Of a stretch of 64,000 nt of DNA, positions 51,369 to 64,000 are shown piece by piece. Below the pieces are notes generated by a model that saw only the letters and a list, made by a program, of their open reading frames with translations, made no database searches and had not been told where the DNA came from. How positions within the stretch are numbered: the stretch's first letter is position 1; every line of letters starts with the position of its first letter. Both the position numbers and the translations under genes were made by a program. The DNA is from Candidatus Solirubrobacter pratensis (GTDB lineage Bacteria > Actinomycetota > Thermoleophilia > Solirubrobacterales > Solirubrobacteraceae): positions 1 through 64,000 of the forward strand of contig NZ_AUEK01000013.1 of assembly GCF_000425945.1 (NCBI RefSeq), read 5' to 3'.

Positions 51369-52211
51369 GTGAAGCGATGGATCGCGACAGCCCTGCTGAT
51401 CGCCGCGTGGACGGCGCCGCCCGCGGTCGCGAGTGAGCGGATCGCCGCCCTGCAGACCGGCCTGCGCGCCCGCGGCGCCTACGCGGGGAACGTCGACGGC
51501 GTGCCCGGCCCCGGGACCGCGCAGGGCGTGCGCGTGCTGCAGCGGCGCGCGGGAATCGCGGTCGACGGCATCGCCGGCCCGGCGACGCGCCGCGCGCTCG
51601 GCGCACTCGGCCGCCATCCGGTCGGCAGCCGGCCGCTCGCTCCCGGCGACCGCGGGTTCGACGTCGCCGCGCTGCAGTTCGCGCTCGAGAGCCACGGCTT
51701 CCCGCTCGGCACGGTCGACGGCTTCTACGGCGCCCACACCCAGGCGGCGGTGATCCGCGCGCAGGCCTACGGCGGGCTCCCCCAGGACGGGATCGCCGGC
51801 CCGGCCACGCAGGCGCTGCTCCGGCGCGCGCCCGCGCTCGCGCCGCCGCTGCGGCGCCCGATCCTCGTCGCCCCGGCCGACCGCTACGGACCGCGCGGCG
51901 CCGGCTGGCACGCCGGCATCGACTTCCCCGCCGCGACCGGCACGCCCGTGAGCGCCGCCGCAAGCGGCCGGGTCGTCTTCAGCGGCTACGACGACGGCTA
52001 TGGGCTGACGGTCGTGCTCGACCACGGCGACGGCGTGCGAACGCGCTACGCGCACCTCTCCGTCGCGGCCGTTGCGCCGGGAGCGGCGGTGGCCGCCGGC
52101 CGGCTCGTCGGGCGCGTCGGCGCGACCGGCCACGCGACTGGGCCGCACCTGCACTTCGAGGTGACCGTCCGGGGCGCGGCGACCGATCCGGCCCGCGCCC
52201 TCGGCCTCTGA
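51369..52211 (+). CDS. Secreted M23 peptidase with two peptidoglycan-binding domains
   Basis: A 280-residue exported protein. The signal peptide from GTG (MKRWIATALLIAAWTAPPAV) is followed by two PG_binding_1-type repeats (NVDGVPGPGTAQGVRVLQ and TVDGFYGAHTQAAV). The C-terminal LytM/M23 domain has zinc ligands in HAGIDF and HLHFEV and the RYAHLS segment. The H-x-H and the first His-x3-Asp are intact, so it should be an active endopeptidase on peptidoglycan cross-links. Its stop lies two bases from the stop of the convergent carboxylase gene. Confidence 0.92.
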   Translation: MKRWIATALLIAAWTAPPAVASERIAALQTGLRARGAYAGNVDGVPGPGTAQGVRVLQRRAGIAVDGIAGPATRRALGALGRHPVGSRPLAPGDRGFDVAALQFALESHGFPLGTVDGFYGAHTQAAVIRAQAYGGLPQDGIAGPATQALLRRAPALAPPLRRPILVAPADRYGPRGAGWHAGIDFPAATGTPVSAAASGRVVFSGYDDGYGLTVVLDHGDGVRTRYAHLSVAAVAPGAAVAAGRLVGRVGATGHATGPHLHFEVTVRGAATDPARALGL

Positions 52212-52213
52212 GC

Positions 52214-57715
<5,502 letters not shown>

Positions 57716-57726
57716 AGTAGGCAAGG

Positions 57727-57754
57727 TTGGCACGTTAGGGCCTCGCGGTGTATT
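57727..57754 (+). promoter_or_regulatory. Promoter of the purine-degradation operon
   Basis: TTGGCA (57727), a 16-base spacer, and TGTATT (57749-57754), nine bases before the first ATG, within the 48-base gap shared with the divergent carboxylase gene. No ribosome site is visible. Confidence 0.5.
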
Positions 57755-57763
57755 CCTGCCCGG

Positions 57764-58609
57764 ATGGAGTTCCTCCAACCCGCCGATTGGCGGGGTGCAC
57801 TCGAGGCGAAGGCCGCCCACCCCGGCGCAACGCCCGTCTGGGGCGGCACCGACGTGATGGTGGACATGAACTTCGGCCGCTCCCGGCCCGACGTCCTGCT
57901 CGACCTCACGCGTGTCGGCGAGCTGACGGAATGGCGGCGCGCCGATGGGCGTGTACGCGTCGGAGCCGGCGTGTCGTACTCGCGCGCGATCGACGAGCTG
58001 GGCGAGTTGGCGCCCGGATTGGCGCTGGCCTCGCGCACCGTCGGCTCGCCGCAGATCCGCAACCGCGGGACGATCGGGGGCAACCTCGGCTCCTCCTCGC
58101 CCGCGGGCGACGCGCTGCCGCCGCTGTACGCGAGCGGCGCCACCGTCGAGCTGGCGTCGGTGCGCGGCGTGCGCGAGCTGGCGGTCGAGGAGTTCATCGT
58201 CGGGCCCAAGCGCAACGTGCTCGCCGAGGACGAGCTGATCGCGGCGTTCTCGTTCCCGGCCGCCGGCGGGCCGCAGCAGTTCTCCAAGGTCGGGACGCGC
58301 AACGCGATGGTGATCGCGGTCTGCTCGTTCGCGCTGGACCTGCGCGAGCGCAGCCTCGGCACCTGCATCGGGAGCGCCGCGCCGACGCCCCGGCGCGCGG
58401 TCGAGGCCGAGGCCTTCGCGCTGGACGCGCTGGACTGGGACGGCGGCCGGCCGGCCGGCGAGGATGTGCTCGTGCGTTTCGGGGAGCTTGTGGCGGAGGC
58501 GGCGTCGCCGATCGACGACGTGCGCGGGACGGCCGCGTACCGCCGCCACGCGTTGTCGGTGCTCGCGCGGCGGGCATTGAAGTGGGCGTGGGAGGCGCGA
58601 TGCGCCTGA
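57764..58609 (+). CDS. Xanthine dehydrogenase FAD-binding subunit (CoxM type)
   Basis: A 281-residue FAD subunit. FAD motifs are VWGGTDVMVD and TIGGNLGSSSPAGDALP, with the QFSKVGTRNAM segment following. It passes electrons from the FeS subunit to NAD or another acceptor. The stop overlaps the next start by ten bases. First gene of the purine operon. Confidence 0.93.
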   Translation: MEFLQPADWRGALEAKAAHPGATPVWGGTDVMVDMNFGRSRPDVLLDLTRVGELTEWRRADGRVRVGAGVSYSRAIDELGELAPGLALASRTVGSPQIRNRGTIGGNLGSSSPAGDALPPLYASGATVELASVRGVRELAVEEFIVGPKRNVLAEDELIAAFSFPAAGGPQQFSKVGTRNAMVIAVCSFALDLRERSLGTCIGSAAPTPRRAVEAEAFALDALDWDGGRPAGEDVLVRFGELVAEAASPIDDVRGTAAYRRHALSVLARRALKWAWEARCA

Positions 58610-59061
58610 GCTGCACGGTCAACGGCGTCGCGCGCGAGGTCGACGGCCTATGGGAGGGCGAGTCGCTGCTGTACGTGCTGCGCGAGCGCCTCCAGCTGCC
58701 GGGCTCCAAGAACGCCTGCGAGCAGGGCGAGTGCGGGTCCTGCTCGGTCTACCTCGACGGCGTCTTGGTGTGCTCGTGCCTGGTCGCCGCCGGACAGGCG
58801 GAGGGCTGCTCGGTCGTGACGGTCGAGGGGCTCGCGGGCGAGGAGCAGCTGAACCCGGTGCAGGAGGCGTTCCTCGAGGCGGGCGCGGTGCAGTGCGGGT
58901 TCTGCACGCCGGGGCTGATCGTGGCGACGCACGACCTGCTCTCGCGCGTGCCGTCGCCATCCGACGAGCAGATCCGCGAGGCGCTGGCCGGGAACCTGTG
59001 CCGCTGCACCGGCTACGAGAAGATCCTCGACGCGGTGCGGCTGGCGGCCGCGCGGGCATGA
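58600..59061 (+). CDS. Xanthine dehydrogenase 2Fe-2S subunit (CoxS type)
   Basis: A 153-residue protein with two [2Fe-2S] centres: the plant-ferredoxin-type ligands in CEQGECGSCSVYLDG and VCSC, and the helical-domain ligands in QCGFCTPG and LCRCTGY. It relays electrons from the molybdenum site to FAD. Coupled at both ends (ten-base and ATGA overlaps). Confidence 0.95.
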   Translation: MRLSCTVNGVAREVDGLWEGESLLYVLRERLQLPGSKNACEQGECGSCSVYLDGVLVCSCLVAAGQAEGCSVVTVEGLAGEEQLNPVQEAFLEAGAVQCGFCTPGLIVATHDLLSRVPSPSDEQIREALAGNLCRCTGYEKILDAVRLAAARA

Positions 59062-60380
59062 TCGTCCTCGATGGGTGCGTCATCGCCGGCGGCGACATCG
59101 GGCACGTCGCGTTCGAGGGCGACCGCATCGTGTCCGTGGGCGCCGGCGATGGGCCGGACGGCGAGCGCATCGACGCGTCGGGCCGCCTCGCCACCGCGGG
59201 CCTCGTCAACTGCCACCACCACCTCTATCAGTCGGCGACGCGCGGGCAGTCGCAGCAGGCGACGCTGTTCGAGTGGCTCGTCGAGCTGTACCCGAAGTGG
59301 GCGCGGATCGACGCCGGCGTCGAGCGGGCCGCCGCGCGGGCCGGCCTCGCCGCGCTGCTGCTGTCAGGTTGCACGACGGCGAGCGACCATCACTACGTGT
59401 TTCCCCGTGGCGCAGGCGATCTGCTGGAGGTCGAGATCGAGGTCGCGCGCGAGCTCGGGATCCGCTTCCACCCGTGCCGCGGCTCGATGGACCTCGGCAA
59501 GTCGGCGGGCGGGCTGCCGCCGGACGAGATCACCGAGGATCGCGACGAGATCCTCGCGGCGTGCGCGGCGGCGATCGATCGCTGGCACGACCCGTCGCCG
59601 GGCGCGATGCTGCGGATCGCGCTCGCGCCGTGCTCGCCGTTCAGCGTGACCCGCGAGCTGATGCGCGAGACGGCCGAGCTCGCGCGGGCGCGCGGGGTGC
59701 GGCTGCACACCCACATGGCCGAGACCGTCGAGGAGGAGGAGTTCTGCAAGGAGCTCTTCGGCATGCGGCCGGTCGAGTATCTGGAGGAGCTCGGCTGGCT
59801 CGGCGACGACGTCTGGCTCGCGCACTGCGTGCACCTCAACGAGCACGAGGTCGCCCGGTTCGGGGCGACGGGCACGGGCGTCGCCCACTGCCCTTCGTCC
59901 AACGCGCGGCTCGGGGCCGGGATCGCGCCGGTCGTGCCGCTGGTGCGCGCGGGCGCGCCGGTCGGCCTGGGCGTCGACGGCGCCGCCTCCAACGAGGCCG
60001 GCGAGCTCGGCGGCGAGCTGCGCCAGGCGCTGCTGTTCGCCCGGTTGGCCGGCGGCCCGGCGGCGCTGAGCGCGCACGAGGCGCTGGAGCTGGGCACGGT
60101 CCACGGGGCCCGCTGCCTCGGCCGCGAGGACGAGCTCGGCACGCTCGAGGCGGGCATGCTGGCCGACGTCGTGCTGTGGCGCCTCGACGATCTCGACCAC
60201 GCCGGCATCGAGGACCCGGTCGCCGCGCTCGTGCTCGGGCCCCGGCCGCTTGCGGACCGCGTGTTCGTCGGCGGCCGCGAGGTCGTGCGCGGCGGCGAGC
60301 TGCTGACCGGCGACGCCGAGCGGATCGCGCACGACCTGGCGGCTGCGAGCGCCCGGCTCGCGGCAGGGGTGCGCGCGTGA
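59058..60380 (+). CDS. 8-oxoguanine deaminase
   Basis: A 440-residue amidohydrolase. Metal ligands appear in NCHHHLYQSATRG (HxH), LHTHMAETVEEE, AHCVHLNEHE and GLGVDGAASNE. The sequence SATRGQSQQATLFEWL matches the subgroup that deaminates 8-oxoguanine to urate (EC 3.5.4.32), rather than guanine deaminase proper. It sits between the FeS and Mo subunit genes of xanthine dehydrogenase with ATGA and GTGA overlaps, so its product feeds the same urate-forming route. Confidence 0.85.
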   Translation: MIVLDGCVIAGGDIGHVAFEGDRIVSVGAGDGPDGERIDASGRLATAGLVNCHHHLYQSATRGQSQQATLFEWLVELYPKWARIDAGVERAAARAGLAALLLSGCTTASDHHYVFPRGAGDLLEVEIEVARELGIRFHPCRGSMDLGKSAGGLPPDEITEDRDEILAACAAAIDRWHDPSPGAMLRIALAPCSPFSVTRELMRETAELARARGVRLHTHMAETVEEEEFCKELFGMRPVEYLEELGWLGDDVWLAHCVHLNEHEVARFGATGTGVAHCPSSNARLGAGIAPVVPLVRAGAPVGLGVDGAASNEAGELGGELRQALLFARLAGGPAALSAHEALELGTVHGARCLGREDELGTLEAGMLADVVLWRLDDLDHAGIEDPVAALVLGPRPLADRVFVGGREVVRGGELLTGDAERIAHDLAAASARLAAGVRA

Positions 60381-62575
60381 CGACGATCACCGGCGTCGGC
60401 CAGGGCATCGGCGAGTCGGTCCGCCGCCCCGACGGGATCCCGAAGGTCAAGGGCGAGTTCGCGTACTCGTCGGACCTGTGGGCCGACGGGATGCTGTGGG
60501 GCGCGACGCTGCGCAGCCCTCACCCGCGCGCCCGCATCCGCTCGATCGAGCTCGGCGCGGCGCTCGCCGTCCCCGGCGTGTATGCGGTTCTCACGCATCA
60601 CGACGTCCCCGGCCGCAAGGTCTACGGGCTCGAGATCCACGACCAGCCGGTGCTGGCGTTCGGCGAGGTCCGCTACCAGGGCGAGGCGGTGGCGATCGTC
60701 GCGGCGGACCATCCGGAGACCGCCCGGCGCGCGGCAGACCGGATCGAGGTCGATTACGAGGAGCTCGAGCCGCTGACCGACTCTCGGCGTGCACTTGACC
60801 CCGAGACTCCGCCGCTGCACCCGCGCGGGAACGTGCTGCGGCACGTCCGGATCGAGCACGGGCCCGAGCCGGGCGAGGCCGACGTGGTCGTCACCGGCGA
60901 GTACGAGATGGGCATGCAGGACCAGGCGTTCATGGGTCCCGAGTCGGGCCTCGCGGTGCCCGCCGAGGACGGCGGCGTCGACATCTACATCGCCACGCAA
61001 TGGCTGCACGTCGATCGCGACCAGGTCGCGGCGTCGCTCGACCTGCCGCCGGAGAAGGTCCGCTTCACGCTGGCCGGCGTGGGCGGCGCGTTCGGCGGTC
61101 GCGAGGACGTCTCGATGCAGATCCACGCGTGCATGCTCGCCCTGCACACGGGCCGGCCGGTGAAGATGGTCTACGGGCGCGAGGAGTCCTTCTTCGGCCA
61201 CGTCCACCGCCACCCGGCGAAGATGCGCTACGAGCACGGGGCGACGCGCGACGGCAGGCTCGCCTACGTGCGCGCGGAGATCCTGCTCGACGGCGGCGCC
61301 TACGCGTCGTCCTCGACCGCGGTGTGCAGCAACGCCGCCTCGTTCGCGCTCGGGCCCTACGTCGTGCCGAGCGCACGGATCGACTCCTACGTCGTCTACA
61401 CCGACAACCCGCCGTGCGGCGCGATGCGCGGGTTCGGCGCGGTGCAGACCTGCTTCGCGTACGAGGCGCAGATGGACAAGCTCGCCCGGGCGCTGGAGGT
61501 CGACCCCGTCGAGCTGCGGCGGATCAACGCGATGCAGACCGGCTCGAGCATGCCGACCGGCGCGCCGATCGACTGCCCCGCGCCGGTCGCCGAGTTGCTG
61601 CGGCTCGTGTCCGAGCGGCCGCTCCCGGCGCCCGGCGGCCCGCCGCCCGGCGGCGTCGCGAACGTCACCCGCGGCGAGGGCGTCGTGCGCGGCGTGGGCT
61701 ATGCCGTGGGCTTCAAGAACGTCGGCTTCTCTGAGGGGTTCGACGACTACTCGACCGCGCGGGTGCGCGTGTCGGCCGCGCACGGCGAGCCGATCGTCGA
61801 GGTGCACACGGCGGCGGCGGAGGTCGGGCAGGGGCTCGTGACCGTCCAGGGCCAGATCGCGCGGACGGAGCTCGGGATCGAGAACGTGCTCGTCCTGCCG
61901 GCCGACACCGCGGTCGGCTCCGCCGGCTCCTCCTCGGCGTCGCGCCAGACGCACATGACCGGCGGCGCCGTACAGGCGGCGTGCCGTGCCGTGCGGGACC
62001 GGCTGCGTGAGCGCGCGGGCGGCCGCGAGCTCGACCCGGAGCTGATCGCCGCGCTGGTCGAGGACGATCCGGTCGAGGAGACGCGCGAGTATCACCACCG
62101 GCCGACCGTCCCGCTCGACGAGCGCGGGCAGGGCGACGCCCACGTCACGTTCGCGTTCGCCGCCCACCGCGCGGTGGTCGACGTCGACGTCGAGCTGGGG
62201 CTCGTGCGGGTCGTCGAGATCGCCACCGCGCAGGACGTCGGCAAGGCGATCAACCCGCAGGCGGTCGAGGGGCAGATCGAGGGCGGTATCGCGCAGGGGC
62301 TCGGGCTGGCGCTGATGGAGGAGATCCAGGTCGTGGACGGGCTCGTGCGCAACGCGTCCTTCACCGACTACCTGATCCCGACGGTGCTCGACATGCCGCC
62401 CGTGGAGCTCGACGTCCTGGAGCTCGGCGACCCCGACTCGCCGTACGGGCTGCGCGGGATCGGCGAGCCGCCGACGATCTCCTCGACCCCCGCGGTGGTT
62501 GCCGCCCTGCGCGACGCGACGGGGCGCGAGCTCGTACGCGTGCCTGTGCGTCCGGATGACATCGTGGGGCTATGA
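60377..62575 (+). CDS. Xanthine dehydrogenase molybdenum-binding subunit (CoxL/PucD type)
   Basis: A 732-residue catalytic subunit. Molybdopterin regions include GVGGAFGGREDVSMQ, RGFGAVQ, EVGQGLVTVQ and GSAGSSSASRQTHMTGG; the C terminus has the active-site Glu segment GLRGIGEPP. GTG start overlapping the previous stop. The length is typical. It oxidises hypoxanthine and xanthine with water as oxygen source. Confidence 0.93.
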   Translation: MTTITGVGQGIGESVRRPDGIPKVKGEFAYSSDLWADGMLWGATLRSPHPRARIRSIELGAALAVPGVYAVLTHHDVPGRKVYGLEIHDQPVLAFGEVRYQGEAVAIVAADHPETARRAADRIEVDYEELEPLTDSRRALDPETPPLHPRGNVLRHVRIEHGPEPGEADVVVTGEYEMGMQDQAFMGPESGLAVPAEDGGVDIYIATQWLHVDRDQVAASLDLPPEKVRFTLAGVGGAFGGREDVSMQIHACMLALHTGRPVKMVYGREESFFGHVHRHPAKMRYEHGATRDGRLAYVRAEILLDGGAYASSSTAVCSNAASFALGPYVVPSARIDSYVVYTDNPPCGAMRGFGAVQTCFAYEAQMDKLARALEVDPVELRRINAMQTGSSMPTGAPIDCPAPVAELLRLVSERPLPAPGGPPPGGVANVTRGEGVVRGVGYAVGFKNVGFSEGFDDYSTARVRVSAAHGEPIVEVHTAAAEVGQGLVTVQGQIARTELGIENVLVLPADTAVGSAGSSSASRQTHMTGGAVQAACRAVRDRLRERAGGRELDPELIAALVEDDPVEETREYHHRPTVPLDERGQGDAHVTFAFAAHRAVVDVDVELGLVRVVEIATAQDVGKAINPQAVEGQIEGGIAQGLGLALMEEIQVVDGLVRNASFTDYLIPTVLDMPPVELDVLELGDPDSPYGLRGIGEPPTISSTPAVVAALRDATGRELVRVPVRPDDIVGL

Positions 62576-64000
62576 GACTGATCGCCGTCGCCCGCGGAGA
62601 CGCGCCGCCCGACACCGTGATCGAGGGCGCGCGGGTGTTCTCCGCCTTCACGCGCGAGTGGCTCCAGGGCGACGTGGCGATCGCCGGCGGGCGGATCGCC
62701 GGCGTCGGCGCCTATGAGGGCGGCGAGCGCATCGACGGCCGCGGGAAGTGGCTCGTGCCCGGGTTCATCGACGCCCACGTGCACCTGGAGTCCTCGAAGC
62801 TGACGCCGCGCGAGTTCGCCCGCGCCGTCGTCCCGCGCGGCACGACGACGGTCGTCACGGACCCGCACGAGATCGCCAACGTGGCGGGCGTCGCCGGCGT
62901 GCGCTGGCTGCTCGACGCGGCCGAGGGCCTGCCGCTCGACGTGTTCGTGATGGCGCCCTCGTGCGTCCCCGCCTCGGGCTTCGAGTCCCCGTGCGGGCCG
63001 CTCGGGCCGGACGAGATGCGCGAGATCCTGCGCCACCCGCGGGCGATCGGCGTGGCCGAGATGATGAACTTCCCGGGCGTCATCGCGGGCGACCCGGACG
63101 TGCTCGCGCGGATGGTCGCGGCGCATGTCGACGGTCACGCGCCGGGCGTGACGGGCGCGCGGCTGGACGCGTACGTCGCGGCCGGCATCGGCTCCGACCA
63201 CGAGGCGACGACGCCGGAGGAGGCGCTCGAGAAGCGCCGGCGCGGCATGTGGGTGCTGATCCGCGAGGCCTCCAATGCCCGCAACCTCGTCGACCTGCTC
63301 GCCCTCGTCCGCGAGCATGGCCCGGACTACTGCGCGTTCTGCACCGACGACCGCGAGCCCGACTTCCTCTTCCGCGAGGGTCACATCGACCAGATGTGCC
63401 GGATCGCCGTCGGCGAGGGCATCGCGCCCGAGGACGTGCTCGTGATGGCGACGCTGCACGGCGCGCGGGCGCACGGGCTGCTCGATCGCGGGGCGATCGC
63501 GCCCGGGATGGTCGCCGACGTGGTGCTGCTCGACGACGTCGTGGACTTCCGGGCGTCGCTGGTGCTCAAGCAGGGCCGCCGGCCCGAGTTCGGCGGTGCG
63601 ACGGCCCGCGGGCTGGAGGGGACGATGCGCTCGATCCCCGTCCGGTTCGAGATCCCGGGCGCGCCGGAGCGCGTGCGCGTGATCGAGATCCAGCCGGGGC
63701 AGTTGATCACGGGGGCGGGCGTCGAGGCGCCGCGGGTGGTTGACGGCCACGTCGTCGCCGACCCGGAGCGCGACCTGGCGAAGATCGCCGTGATCGAGCG
63801 CCACCACGCAACCGGCCGCGTCGGGCTCGGGCTCGTGCGCGGCTTCGGGCTGCGCGCGGGCGCGTTCGCCTCGACCGTGGCGCACGACGCACACAATCTG
63901 GTGGTCGTCGGCGTCGCCGACGATGACATGCGGGTCTGCGCCGAGCGCGCCCAGGCGCTCGGCGGCGGCCTTGTCGTCGCGCGCGGCGGTGCCGTGCGCG
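62572..64000 (+). CDS. ade: Adenine deaminase (partial, runs off the window)
   Basis: The ATG overlaps the preceding stop as ATGA; the frame stays open for 476 codons to the window end. Typical Ade motifs are GFIDAHVHLESSKLTP, TTVVTDPHEIANVAG, FCTDDREPDFL, GHIDQMCR and, late, IERHHATGRVGLGLVRG. About 90-100 residues of the C terminus remain outside. It converts adenine to hypoxanthine, the substrate of the xanthine dehydrogenase encoded just before it. Confidence 0.93.
   Translation, partial: MRLIAVARGDAPPDTVIEGARVFSAFTREWLQGDVAIAGGRIAGVGAYEGGERIDGRGKWLVPGFIDAHVHLESSKLTPREFARAVVPRGTTTVVTDPHEIANVAGVAGVRWLLDAAEGLPLDVFVMAPSCVPASGFESPCGPLGPDEMREILRHPRAIGVAEMMNFPGVIAGDPDVLARMVAAHVDGHAPGVTGARLDAYVAAGIGSDHEATTPEEALEKRRRGMWVLIREASNARNLVDLLALVREHGPDYCAFCTDDREPDFLFREGHIDQMCRIAVGEGIAPEDVLVMATLHGARAHGLLDRGAIAPGMVADVVLLDDVVDFRASLVLKQGRRPEFGGATARGLEGTMRSIPVRFEIPGAPERVRVIEIQPGQLITGAGVEAPRVVDGHVVADPERDLAKIAVIERHHATGRVGLGLVRGFGLRAGAFASTVAHDAHNLVVVGVADDDMRVCAERAQALGGGLVVARGGAVR

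Overview
The window is high-GC DNA (about 70% G+C by eye) with GTG and TTG starts, many 1-22 nt start/stop overlaps and actinobacterial-type two-component kinases. It is best read as an Actinomycetota chromosome. The gene content (two secreted M14 carboxypeptidases, a single-chain biotin carboxylase/carboxyltransferase, a coxM/coxS/coxL-type purine operon) suggests Thermoleophilia/Solirubrobacterales, but that placement is inference. A striking local feature is the number of broken genes and short gene remnants between intact operons.

Layout. 1-6.8 kb: two leftward secreted proteins (an Asp-box repeat protein and an M14 carboxypeptidase) that share a C-terminal module, with a decayed third copy of that module between them. 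6.9-11.3 kb: a BlaI-type repressor and M56 protease pair, a frameshifted KDPG-aldolase-like gene, and a YraQ-type permease with its TIGR03943 partner. BlaI-like palindromes lie in front of three of these units. 11.2-15.1 kb: a leftward Fur/Zur-znuB-znuA-znuC-znuB metal-uptake operon. 15.1-17.4 kb: a second, truncated Fur fragment, an intact YibE/F-like membrane protein, then a graveyard of WD40, znuB and ABC-2 fragments. 17.4-23.4 kb: an aquaporin-type channel, two large orphan sensor kinases with a candidate 49-aa peptide gene between them, then more fragments.

23.8-33.0 kb: a second M14 carboxypeptidase; a leftward response regulator, kinase and ArsR-arsenate-reductase fusion; and a rightward ABC exporter with a lipoprotein and a small membrane protein. 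33.1-34.7 kb: AraC-regulator and ABC-2 permease remnants. 34.7-39.9 kb: a copper island (DUF4396, csoR, copZ, two membrane proteins, copA) with two CsoR-type operators sitting inside promoter spacers. 40-43.2 kb: an IS3-family remnant, a cytochrome c fragment, a small membrane protein and a response regulator/kinase pair.

43.5-49.5 kb: a leftward redox cassette (SDR, zinc alcohol dehydrogenase, SDR, DUF2255, MFS, cupin, SDR) with a divergent XRE/MmyB-type regulator; at least four of its seven genes are damaged. 49.5-50.5 kb: an IS21 end inside a tyrosine recombinase next to tRNA-His, the scar of an integrated element. 50.7-57.7 kb: a methyltransferase, an M23 peptidase and an 1833-residue single-chain acyl-CoA carboxylase. 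57.7-64 kb: a promoter followed by five tightly overlapping genes for purine breakdown (xanthine dehydrogenase FAD, FeS and Mo subunits, 8-oxoguanine deaminase, adenine deaminase); the last gene runs off the window.
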